A stretch of DNA of 64,000 bases from Myxococcales bacterium (GTDB lineage: Bacteria > Myxococcota_A > Polyangia > Polyangiales > Polyangiaceae): positions 94,443 to 158,442 of the forward strand of contig SECP01000012.1 in the NCBI GenBank assembly GCA_004193285.1, written 5' to 3'. The notes beneath the pieces are model-generated. The model saw only the letters and a program-made list of their open reading frames with translations, was not told the origin of the DNA and did no database searches. Shown piece after piece: positions 15,780 through 23,481 of the stretch (its first letter is position 1; each line of letters starts with the position of its first letter). Both the position numbers and the translations under genes were made by a program.

Positions 15780-15812
15780 GACCTATACAGAAGCTGTACA
15801 ATACCTCTACAA
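15780..15812. promoter_or_regulatory. CarH operator: three 11-bp direct repeats
   Basis: Three consecutive 11-mers, GACCTATACAG, AAGCTGTACAA and TACCTCTACAA, each match the pattern nAnnTnnACAn that I recall for the T. thermophilus CarH operator. A fourth 11-mer (GACCTGCCACT) does not fit. On the plus strand, TTGACC (15778-15783) could be the -35 box and ATACCT (15801-15806) a weak -10 with a 17-nt spacer, so bound CarH would cover the promoter of the plus-strand operon. On the minus strand TTGTAG and TGTATA are also 17 nt apart, suggesting autoregulation. Confidence 0.85.
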
Positions 15813-15890
15813 GACCTGCCACTCAATCGCGGACTTCCCCTTGGCCTCACTGCTTCATCCCCGCCCCGCTCACGGCCGCCGCGGAGACGC

Positions 15891-16679
15891 GTGCTGAGCG
15901 AGAGTTGGGCGGCTCGGCTCGCTCCGGAGCCTTTCCGCGACTTCCTGCAGTACGCGTCGCCGTCCGCGCTCAAGGTCATTCATACCCAGCAGGTCCTGCG
16001 GCGGGCGCTCGAGGTAGCGCAGCATCTGTCGCGCCCCGCGGAGCGTGCCCAGCAGGCCGAGCGCCTTCGGGCCTCGCTCGAGCAAGCGGGCCTCTCCGCG
16101 GAGCTGAAGATCGCGGAGCAGCCAGTCACCCGTTTGGATACGGCGGGGCTGAGCGAGGCCGAGCGAGCCCTCATCGGGCAGCGCGTGCTGGCCCTCTACT
16201 TTCATCAGCTGCATGGGGACGGACCGCTCTTTCTGGATCTGCGCCCGAGGCACTTCTGCTGGAGCTCGGAGCGGCAGGAGCTGAGCTTTTACCCAAGCGG
16301 CTTGTGGTGCCGCCCGGACGCCGAGTTCATGTCGCGCCTCCGGTCGCTCTACTCCGGGTTCTACGACGCCGACCCCTCCAAGCTCGCGCAAGGGCTCGAG
16401 CTCTACCGCTGGGAGTGCGAGCCGAGCCCTGGCTTCTCCGCTCGCATGGAGGCGCTCCTCCGTCAGCACTTCGGGGTCGGGCAAAGCGGCGAAATGCCCT
16501 TCGCTATTGCCCACTTTCGCGCCACCTTCGACGCCATCTTCAAAGAAGCGGCGGGGAGCCGCGCGCGTTTGCACCCGGACCTCACGTTCCTCGGTGTCGA
16601 GCTGGTCGGGCTCTACTTGACCCTGGAATCACTCAGCGTGCCGCTCGCCCCGCGAGCCGCCTTCGATGGGGCGCGGTGA
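15891..16679 (+). CDS. Conserved-looking protein of unknown function, first gene of the CarH operon
   Basis: 262 residues from a GTG start, 79 nt downstream of the CarH operator. No signal peptide or membrane helix. It is mostly helical at the N-terminus ('LAPEPFRDFLQYASPSALKV'), then 'LALYFHQLHGDGPLFLDLRP', a Trp/Tyr-rich centre ('HFCWSSERQELSFYPSGLW', 'SLYSGFYDADPSKLAQGLEL') and a C-terminal 'FRATFDAIFKEAAGSRARLH'. I do not recognise a family. Its stop overlaps the GTG of the next gene (GTGA). Expression is probably induced by light or low adenosylcobalamin through CarH, so it may be part of a photoprotective pathway; that is inference from context only. Confidence 0.8.
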   Translation: MLSESWAARLAPEPFRDFLQYASPSALKVIHTQQVLRRALEVAQHLSRPAERAQQAERLRASLEQAGLSAELKIAEQPVTRLDTAGLSEAERALIGQRVLALYFHQLHGDGPLFLDLRPRHFCWSSERQELSFYPSGLWCRPDAEFMSRLRSLYSGFYDADPSKLAQGLELYRWECEPSPGFSARMEALLRQHFGVGQSGEMPFAIAHFRATFDAIFKEAAGSRARLHPDLTFLGVELVGLYLTLESLSVPLAPRAAFDGAR

Positions 16680-17581
16680 GCAAGGAGGCTCCGCGAAGGG
16701 CTCTCGTGACTGGCGCCACCGGCTTCATCGGTCGTGCGCTCGTACCAGCGCTACTGGCGCGCGGCTTTCATGTCTCGGCCGCGAGCCGTCGGCCGCGCGC
16801 TTCAGCCGACCCTTTGGGAGTGGATTGGCGCGTGTGCGATCTCCTGCAACCGGCGTCGCTCCAGAGCGCACTGGCCGGCGCGAGCGTCGCCTTTTACTTG
16901 GTGCACAGTATGGGCACCGGTAGCTCGAGCTTCCGCGAGCTGGAGCGCCGCGCCGCGCTCGCCTTCGCCTCCGCGGCCGCGAGCGCAGGGGTAGAGCGGA
17001 TCGTTTACCTCGGCGGGCCCGCTCCTCCGCACGAGCCCTCGGAGCACCTGCGAAGCCGCCTCGAGGTCGGGGAGATTTTGCGCTCCGGCTCCGTGAAGGC
17101 GGTAGAGCTGCGGGCATCGATGGTCATCGGGCCCGGCAGTGCATCCTGGCAAATCGTGAGAGATCTGGCGGTGCGGCTCCCCGTCATGGTGCTGCCCCGG
17201 TGGCTCGGCTCGCGGACTCGCCCTGTCGCGCTGGAAGACGTCATCCATGCGCTGATCGCCGCCGCCGGGCTGCCGATCGAGGGCAGTGAGTGGTTCGACG
17301 TCCCGGGGCCGGAAACGCTGAGCGGTCAGCAGATCTTGGAGCGTATCGCGGCGCTGCGAGGGCGGCGCTTCTTGGCCCTCAAGGTGCCTTTTCTCACTCC
17401 GCGGCTGTCTGCCCTGTGGCTGCGGCTCATCACTCGCACGGACTTTGCGGTGGCGCGAGAGCTCGTGCTCGGGCTCCAAGAAGATCTACTTCCCAAAGAC
17501 GACCGCTTTTGGGAGCTCCTGGGTCGGCCCGAGTTGACGTCGTTCGACGACGCGGCCCGCCGGGCGTTGGCGGCCGAGTGA
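16676..17581 (+). CDS. Atypical SDR / NAD(P)H-binding protein
   Basis: 301 residues from the GTG at 16676, overlapping the previous stop. The dinucleotide motif is 'LVTGATGFIGRAL' (TGxxGxxG), followed by 'VDWRVCDLLQPASLQSAL', 'VAFYLVHSMGTG' and 'RIVYLGGPAP'; the usual YxxxK is not evident. That places it with atypical SDRs of the NAD(P)H-binding/epimerase-like group (YbjT or complex-I-assembly type). 'RLEVGEILRSGSVKAVELRASMVIGPGSASW' is typical of that group. The C-terminal part binds an unknown substrate. Similar SDR genes accompany LitR/CarH regulators elsewhere, as I recall. Stop overlaps the CPBP gene by 4 nt. Confidence 0.82.
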   Translation: MSKEAPRRALVTGATGFIGRALVPALLARGFHVSAASRRPRASADPLGVDWRVCDLLQPASLQSALAGASVAFYLVHSMGTGSSSFRELERRAALAFASAAASAGVERIVYLGGPAPPHEPSEHLRSRLEVGEILRSGSVKAVELRASMVIGPGSASWQIVRDLAVRLPVMVLPRWLGSRTRPVALEDVIHALIAAAGLPIEGSEWFDVPGPETLSGQQILERIAALRGRRFLALKVPFLTPRLSALWLRLITRTDFAVARELVLGLQEDLLPKDDRFWELLGRPELTSFDDAARRALAAE

Positions 17582-18231
17582 GCCTTCGGCCTCGTCGCTT
17601 GCTCGGCCTCGCCCTCTTGGCCTGGCTCGCCTGCTTCCAGGTCCTGCGGACGATGGGCACTTGGACTCCTTTCGCGTTCATCGGAGTGGGCCTCGCCGCG
17701 CTCGGGGTGTACTCGCGAGCGGTGCCGCGAGCGTCGCTGCGCCCTTCTCTCGCCTCCTGCAGCTTGGGCGTGCTCGGTGGCGCCGGCATGGTGCTGCTCA
17801 CTCACGTCATCTACGGCTGGGTGGTCGCGCTCGCGCCCGCGGTAGGGGTGGCGACCCAGCAGCTGCTCCAGCGCCTGGATTTGGGCGGCTTTCCTGCGGC
17901 TTCTCGGGCCACCCTCATCTGCGTGATCGCCAGCTGCGAAGAGATCCTGTTCCGCGGCCTGCTACCGCAAGGCTCCGCTCCACCGGTCGCCGGCCTGCGT
18001 CGGCCCCAGCCCCGTGAGCTCTCGCGGGTCGCCATCTTCACCGCCGCCTACGCGCTCACCACCGCGCCACTACAAAGCAGCCTCCTCATGCTGTGCGCGT
18101 TGGTCTGTGGCAGCGTGTGGGCGCTCATGCGCGTCGCGACCGGCTCCCTCGTGGTGCCCATTTTGGCCCACGCCATTTGGGACCTCGGCGTCCTCTTGAT
18201 CTGGCCGCTGCCTGCCGGGCCGACCGGTTGA
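17578..18231 (+). CDS. CPBP-family intramembrane metalloprotease (CAAX protease-like)
   Basis: 217 residues from the GTG at 17578. About six membrane helices. The catalytic motifs of the CPBP/Abi family are there: motif 1 'CEEILFRGLLP' (EExxxR), motif 2 'FTAAYALTTAPLQSS' and motif 3 'VPILAHAIWDLGVLL' (HxxxD). Motif 2 has no clear His in the usual FxxxH place (Tyr/Ala instead), so proteolytic competence is uncertain. The family cleaves CAAX-like tails or membrane peptides, or acts non-catalytically. It is co-transcribed with the two preceding genes, hence probably under CarH. Confidence 0.85.
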   Translation: MSLRPRRLLGLALLAWLACFQVLRTMGTWTPFAFIGVGLAALGVYSRAVPRASLRPSLASCSLGVLGGAGMVLLTHVIYGWVVALAPAVGVATQQLLQRLDLGGFPAASRATLICVIASCEEILFRGLLPQGSAPPVAGLRRPQPRELSRVAIFTAAYALTTAPLQSSLLMLCALVCGSVWALMRVATGSLVVPILAHAIWDLGVLLIWPLPAGPTG

Positions 18232-18283
18232 CACCCATGGCCCCAGACCGAATAGCTACGACCAAAAGCGAAGCGCCCTTCCC

Positions 18284-19603
18284 ATGAAGAACCTGCCCAA
18301 AGACGCGTGGAGTCGCTCGAAAGCAGTGATGGGTTTGGTTGCGGGGCTGTCCGGGCAAGAGCTGCGGCATCGGCTGCGTTCGGGCCTCAGCGGCACCGCA
18401 GAAAAGCTACGCGCGTCCGAGCTCACGGCGCGAGTCGAGCAAGCTCGCCTGATGGTGGAGAGCCTCGGCCGGCTCAAAGGCGCGCTCATGAAGGCGGGGC
18501 AGCTCCTGTCCATCGACGCGAGCGACATCTTGCCGCCAGAAGCGATGGCCGTCCTCGCATCGCTGCAAGGCGGCGCGGAGCCGGTGGAGCTGGAGTCGCT
18601 GCGCGTCGTGTTGGTGGAAGAGCTGGGCGAAAACTGGGAGCAGGCGTTCGACCGCTTCGATCACGAGGCCGCTGCGTCCGCCAGCATTGGTCAGGTGCAC
18701 CGCGCGGTGTACCGAGGAGCGCCGGTTGCGGTCAAAGTGCAGTACCCCGGCGTCCGCGAGAGCATCGACAGTGACCTCGGCGTGCTGGAGAAGCTCGGCT
18801 CGGGGTGGGCCGCCGTCTCGCGCCGTGACATCGACCTGAGCGGCGTTTTCGAAGAGCTGCGCGCTTTGCTGCACCGCGAGGCGGACTACCGTCACGAGGT
18901 CGCGAGTCAGCTCGAGTTCGAACGGCTGCTCACCGGCGATGCGCGCTTCGTGGTGCCCCGCTCCGTCCAGGAGCTTTCCACGACCCGCGTGCACACGATG
19001 TCTTGGGAGCAGGGCGAGGCGCTTGGGGCTTGGTTGCAGCGCGCGGACGCCCGCGCCGACCGTTCGTGGTTGGCGAAGGCGCTGCTGGACCTGTATTGCT
19101 CGGAGTTCTTCCGCTGGGGGCTCGTTCAAACCGACCCGAATTTCGGAAACTTCCTCGTTCGTGAGCCCGAGCGCCAGCTCGTGCTGTTGGATTTCGGGGC
19201 GACCCTCGAGTTCGACGAGGCGTTCCGGCGAAGCTACGTGCAGCTCCTGCGCGCCGTTGGCGAAGGTGACGACGCTCGCATCGCCGAAGAGGGCGTGGCG
19301 TTCGGTTTGATCGACGCGCGCGAGTCGGCGGATACGCGCGCGCTGTTCGCTCGGTTCCTCAAGACCGCGGTCGAGCCGTTCGACGCGTCGCTACAGCCGT
19401 TCGCGTTCAAAGACGCGGGCTACGCGGAGCGAACGAGCCAGGTCTCGCGGCAGTTCATCCGCAGCTTGCGATTTTCGCCGCCGCCACGCCGGCTCCTCTT
19501 CCTCCATCGCAAGCTGGGCGGCATCTTCCAGCTCCTCAAGCGTCTGGACGTCCAGCTGGATCTGCGACCCTACTGGGAGCAGATGGTCGAGGGCCCGAGC
19601 TGA
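18284..19603 (+). CDS. ABC1/AarF/UbiB-family kinase-like protein
   Basis: 439 residues. Diagnostic motifs of the UbiB group: the KxGQ helix (K70-A-G-Q73), the Ala/Ser-rich 'AASASIGQVHRAVY', 'VAVKVQYPGV' (lysine), 'TDPNFGNFLV' and 'VLLDFGAT' (catalytic Asp/DFG). ABC1K proteins are atypical kinases or ATPases supporting quinone and isoprenoid-lipid metabolism at membranes; plant members are tied to photo-oxidative stress. The gene starts 52 nt after the CPBP gene in the same direction, so it may be the fourth gene of the CarH-controlled transcript. No separate promoter is obvious in the gap. Confidence 0.9.
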   Translation: MKNLPKDAWSRSKAVMGLVAGLSGQELRHRLRSGLSGTAEKLRASELTARVEQARLMVESLGRLKGALMKAGQLLSIDASDILPPEAMAVLASLQGGAEPVELESLRVVLVEELGENWEQAFDRFDHEAAASASIGQVHRAVYRGAPVAVKVQYPGVRESIDSDLGVLEKLGSGWAAVSRRDIDLSGVFEELRALLHREADYRHEVASQLEFERLLTGDARFVVPRSVQELSTTRVHTMSWEQGEALGAWLQRADARADRSWLAKALLDLYCSEFFRWGLVQTDPNFGNFLVREPERQLVLLDFGATLEFDEAFRRSYVQLLRAVGEGDDARIAEEGVAFGLIDARESADTRALFARFLKTAVEPFDASLQPFAFKDAGYAERTSQVSRQFIRSLRFSPPPRRLLFLHRKLGGIFQLLKRLDVQLDLRPYWEQMVEGPS

Positions 19604-19631
19604 CTCGAGCGGCGGGCCCGCGCCGCGCCCG

Positions 19632-20837
19632 CTACGCCTTGGCGGTGCGAGCGCCGCTCAGCCGCTCCGGCAAGTCGTAGCGCGCGGGCACGCCGCCGAG
19701 CCCTTGCTTCACGGTGAAGTCCCAGTAGCGCGTGCCGAGGTGGTGGACCCAATCATTCAGGCGCGGCACGCCTTTGCGCGCGCTCTCCAACAGACGAAGC
19801 GCGGTGCGCACGCCGAGCGCCCAATGCCGATGCGCGTCCCGCTCCAGCCCGAGCCCGTCCGCCAGCTCGTCGCCGATGAGGCTGCGGCACAAGCCGCGAG
19901 AGATCGCGACTTGGTGCTCGGCGCGCCGCTTTTCGCTCGCGGTCTTGGCTAGGCGCAGCGGGCCCTCCAAGAGCGCGCTCACCAGCTCGCGCGAGTCGTC
20001 GTCCGGCGCGCCTTGGGTGAGGAGGATGAACTTCGAGAGCCTCGTCGCTTCCGCGTGAGTAGCTGGCAAAAGCTCCGGCTCGACGCCCATGAGCTCACCC
20101 ACCCACCGGAAAAGGTGCTGGTAATCGTCGGCCTCGTCCGGCTCCACCTGGACTCCCAGCAGCCGAATACCGTCGATGAAGACGTTGGAAAACAGCAGGA
20201 TCGTCGCCAGCATATCGTGCTGGTTGATGGGCTCCGACCAGTCCGCGTGGGACCAGCGCCCGGTGCCGAGCACGAGCCTCCTCACCTCCGCATGCATCAG
20301 CCGCACCTTCAGGACCAGCTGCCAGCCGAGCGCCCCCGGCCGCAAGCCGTCTACCGCCGTCACGGCCGTGACGAACTTGCCGGTCTCGGCGAGCCGGCGG
20401 TCCGCCTTTTGTTTCAACCTTCCGGAGAACGCCAGGGGCTTGTTGCCCGCGGGCGCTGCGTAGCCGTAGACGAGCGAACGCAGGCCGAGGGTGAGGCCGC
20501 CGAGGAGCCCCGGTCGCACGAACACGTCGTGGGCGCGCGCGAGCCTTGTCCAGTCCACCCAGGGCGGCACTTGCTGGGCGGCCAGGCAGAAGTCGCGGAG
20601 CGCTGCTGGCGCCTGTTCGAGATCTCCCTCGAGAGCGGCCTCGATGAGCGCTCGACGTTCCGGGGCGGGAGTCTCCGCCAGGCTCGCGACCACCGCATCT
20701 GCCAGCGGATCCTTGCGGTCCAAGTAAGGCACGAGCCGCTCACCCAAATCCTCGAAGCGCTCCTGAGCCTCGGCCACTCGGTGCACCCTGCGTGGCCAAA
20801 CGAAACCGGCTTGCACCATGAAGCAGCAGTTTCGCAC
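19632..20837 (-). CDS. MpaB/Lcp-type oxygenase (DUF2236 family)
   Basis: 401 residues from ATG 20837; Met7 (20819) is an alternative start. All-helical protein with the pattern of the oxygenase MpaB/latex-clearing protein family: 'LRSLVYGYAAPAGNKPLAFSGRL', 'VLKVRLMHAEVRRLVL' (Arg and His of the heme pocket) and 'PINQHDMLATILLFSN'. Lcp proteins are b-type heme dioxygenases that cleave polyisoprene; family members otherwise act on unknown substrates. It is convergent with the ABC1 kinase gene, 28 nt apart. No signal peptide is clear. Confidence 0.85.
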   Translation of the reverse strand: MRNCCFMVQAGFVWPRRVHRVAEAQERFEDLGERLVPYLDRKDPLADAVVASLAETPAPERRALIEAALEGDLEQAPAALRDFCLAAQQVPPWVDWTRLARAHDVFVRPGLLGGLTLGLRSLVYGYAAPAGNKPLAFSGRLKQKADRRLAETGKFVTAVTAVDGLRPGALGWQLVLKVRLMHAEVRRLVLGTGRWSHADWSEPINQHDMLATILLFSNVFIDGIRLLGVQVEPDEADDYQHLFRWVGELMGVEPELLPATHAEATRLSKFILLTQGAPDDDSRELVSALLEGPLRLAKTASEKRRAEHQVAISRGLCRSLIGDELADGLGLERDAHRHWALGVRTALRLLESARKGVPRLNDWVHHLGTRYWDFTVKQGLGGVPARYDLPERLSGARTAKA

Positions 20838-20899
20838 GGGCGGCGTCGGGTGCCAGCAGCCTGCTGCGATGAGTCAAGACGCCGCGCCGTGGCGCTTCG

Positions 20900-22399
20900 T
20901 CACCACACGAGGTGACAGCCGGGTGAAGCCGCGCACTCCTCGACCGAGAGCTCCGGGCAAGGACGGTTCGGGATTCCGCCGCAGATTGGCTCGTCGAAAA
21001 CGTCGCATTCGAGCATCGTGCAGACTGCAGGATCCGTCTGCGAACCGCAGGTCGTCGTGCCGACGCAGCTGCTGCCGCTCCAGGTGCAGCCGGCGGCTTT
21101 CGAGCAAGCGGCGGCGCCGATCAGGCGCTCGCACGGAGGCGCATCGATGCCGCTCCAGCCGTCCGGAACCTCGCACGTCCGCATCGAGCAACCTGGCACG
21201 TCGCACTCCGGAGCCGTGAGCTCATGGCAGAACCTGGGCTCGCCGCCGCAGCGCGCCTCGGGAGGCCCCCAGCTGCAACCGGGCGTCGCTTCACAGTAGC
21301 CGTAATCGCACCGCTCGCTCGCCGTCCCCCAGCATCCGCCGGGCACCCACTCGCAGCCTTCGGAGTAGCTACAGGTTTCGCTCACGAGGCCTGGGCAATC
21401 GTGTTCGGTCGGCCCAACCACCACGCAGCGCCCCGGCTGGCAGTCTCCGCTGCCTTCGCACTGGTCAGGCGCGCGCTCCGCGCACGGCTGCGGCGTGCCG
21501 ACGCAGCTGCGCCGGCGCAGCTTGTAGGCGACTTTGGGCTCACCCTCGACCTCCCCGCCGCCGGCCCACATCGTGTCGCCCTCCACGCAGAAAGGCGTGG
21601 CTATCGAGCCGAACGGCAGCGAGTCCGAGCCTGGCTGCCAGGGAGGGCCTCCTCCGCCGTAGACCCCGAGCTCTCCGGAGCACTCGCAGTCGCCGCAATC
21701 GCTCGCCGCACAAGCGAGCGGCCGAGAGCCCATGAAGAAAGTGGGCGATACGTAGTACTCCGCATCGACGCAGCGCTGCACGCTCTCGATGCCGAGGCAC
21801 GTCAGGGGTACCTGCGCGCGCACCTGCAAGCTGGAGGTGCTGAGCACGGTGACGGGCTCGTCCTCGACGATGCGAATGACGAGGCCTTGAGAGGAGGAGC
21901 TCCCGCTGACGGTAGCGCCCGCGCACCCCGCCGGCTCCGCTCCCGGAAAGCAGGTCTGCTCCAGCACCCAGATGCCGCGAGCGTCCCCGCCGCAAGGCTC
22001 GAAGCAGGTGCCCCGCGAAGGTCGGCAATCGCCGGCGGGCGGGCACGAGCATTGGCCGCTCTGCGACGCTTCCGCGCCCTGACATTGCACCACGCCGGGC
22101 AAGTCCTCGCAGTTACAGGGTGCGCCGTCGACGCACGCGGGGGGCTCGCCGCCGGCGCCGGCGGTCGACTCGCCACCGCCGGTGGAGGTGGAGCCGCCCG
22201 TGGGTCCGAGTGAGCCGGAGCCAGCCGGGAACGGGCCGCCCGCATCGGTGCCCCCGCTTGCTGGCGGCGATGCGGCGCCTCCCTCGCCGTTCCCCTCGTC
22301 GACCGGAGCACGCTTCGTGTTGCCGCAGGCAAGCGCCGTGCAGGCCAGCAGCACGCCGAGGACAACGCCGCGTGCTCGTGGTCCCGTAAATTCTCCCAT
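20900..22399 (-). CDS. Cys-rich lipoprotein of unknown function
   Basis: 499 residues. Lipoprotein signal ending ALACGN, then a Gly/Ser/Thr linker to about residue 85. The remainder holds more than 40 cysteines. The second half repeats a small module of the form C...GC.W...C, e.g. 'CSYSEGCEWVPGGC', 'CEATPGCSWGPPEARC', 'CSKAAGCTWSGSSC' and 'CAASPGCHLVW' at the C-terminus. This suggests a string of disulfide-knotted PSI-like or EGF-like folds on the outer surface. No catalytic motif. An adhesive or structural role is a guess. Confidence 0.8.
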   Translation of the reverse strand: MGEFTGPRARGVVLGVLLACTALACGNTKRAPVDEGNGEGGAASPPASGGTDAGGPFPAGSGSLGPTGGSTSTGGGESTAGAGGEPPACVDGAPCNCEDLPGVVQCQGAEASQSGQCSCPPAGDCRPSRGTCFEPCGGDARGIWVLEQTCFPGAEPAGCAGATVSGSSSSQGLVIRIVEDEPVTVLSTSSLQVRAQVPLTCLGIESVQRCVDAEYYVSPTFFMGSRPLACAASDCGDCECSGELGVYGGGGPPWQPGSDSLPFGSIATPFCVEGDTMWAGGGEVEGEPKVAYKLRRRSCVGTPQPCAERAPDQCEGSGDCQPGRCVVVGPTEHDCPGLVSETCSYSEGCEWVPGGCWGTASERCDYGYCEATPGCSWGPPEARCGGEPRFCHELTAPECDVPGCSMRTCEVPDGWSGIDAPPCERLIGAAACSKAAGCTWSGSSCVGTTTCGSQTDPAVCTMLECDVFDEPICGGIPNRPCPELSVEECAASPGCHLVW

Positions 22400-22498
22400 G
22401 CAGCGATGGAGACTAGCAGCTGGCTCCTAGCGCTTCGCATTGCCACTCGGCGCATCCAAGTGCCTGCGCGTATTTTGCAACGCGAGCCGTTTACTGCG

Positions 22499-23344
22499 CT
22501 AGCGCTGCCGGGAGGGCACCCACGCGGTCGTGCGCCCGCCCACTTCTTCTCGCACGATGGGTTGTCCGGCGATTTTTTGTGAGCCTCGGCTGCCGCCCCA
22601 CCGGTGCTCGAAGAGCCACGTCTTGGGGAATTTCTTGTGATCCGCGCTGACCTTCACCGCGCGGGCGAGCACGGAAACGATGGCGCGGCGGAGCGCCGCT
22701 ACCTCCGCGGTGCTGAGCGAGCTTGCGACGCGCTGCGGAGCGATTCGAGATTGATACAGCACCTCGTCCGCCAGCCAATTGCCGATGCCAGCTAGCGCGC
22801 CCTGATCGAGCAGCACGGCTTTGATCGGAATCTTGCGGCGCGCAAACAGCGCGAGCAGCTCCTTGGCAGAAGGCAGAGCTTCGAAAGCATCCGGGCCCAA
22901 GCGCTTCACCCTCGGGTCTTGCTCCGCGCTGGGTCCGAGCCAGACCCGCCCCAAGCGACGCGGATCGGTCAGCACGATGCCGCTCCCGGCGCGGGTAGCG
23001 AGGCCCAGCTTCAGAAATCGGGGGCGGCCGTGCTCGTCCTCGAATGGGGCGCTGCCGTGCCCGTGCAGGCGCGTGCCCTCGAGCCCCACTTCGCGCACCC
23101 AGCCGCTCATCCCCAGGTGAGCGAACACGGTGGGGCCCTCTCCGCTCAGGGTGAGCCAAAAGAATTTGCCGCGCCTACCGACGGCCTTCAGGGTGCGGCC
23201 GAGCAGCGCGCTTTCGATGGCCTTCGGCTTGGCCGCCCCGAACACGATCGAATCGGCCGCGACCTCCACGTGGGCGATTTTCTTCCCTTCGAGGGCGTGG
23301 CGTATCGTTCGACAAACCGTCTCGACCTCGGGCAGCTCCGGCAC
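22499..23344 (-). CDS. mutM: Formamidopyrimidine-DNA glycosylase, zincless
   Basis: 281 residues. The N-terminus MPELPEVET supplies the catalytic Pro1 and Glu2 (mature numbering); 'RRGKFFWLTLSG' contains the Lys57 equivalent, 'HLGMSGW' the strand with the Met intercalation loop, and 'LLDQGALAGIGNWLADEVLY' the H2TH motif. The C-terminal finger ('LFEHRWGGSRGSQKIAG' to 'GGRTTAWVPSRQR') keeps the catalytic Arg context, but all four zinc Cys are absent (Trp/Gly/Ser instead). So it is a zincless Fpg, as in plant and some viral enzymes and NEIL1. It should excise oxidised purines (8-oxoG, FapyG) and nick AP sites. Confidence 0.92.
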   Translation of the reverse strand: MPELPEVETVCRTIRHALEGKKIAHVEVAADSIVFGAAKPKAIESALLGRTLKAVGRRGKFFWLTLSGEGPTVFAHLGMSGWVREVGLEGTRLHGHGSAPFEDEHGRPRFLKLGLATRAGSGIVLTDPRRLGRVWLGPSAEQDPRVKRLGPDAFEALPSAKELLALFARRKIPIKAVLLDQGALAGIGNWLADEVLYQSRIAPQRVASSLSTAEVAALRRAIVSVLARAVKVSADHKKFPKTWLFEHRWGGSRGSQKIAGQPIVREEVGGRTTAWVPSRQR

Positions 23345-23481
23345 GACGGGAGTGTAGCCTCGCCGGTCGCGGAAGCCTGGGTCGCGGTGCGCGGCGTCAT
23401 CCCGAGTGAAGCGAGGGCGGATACTTTTCGCGTCACGTGGGGGGCAGATTTGACCGCTGCGCGCGCGCAGCCGGAGGGCGT

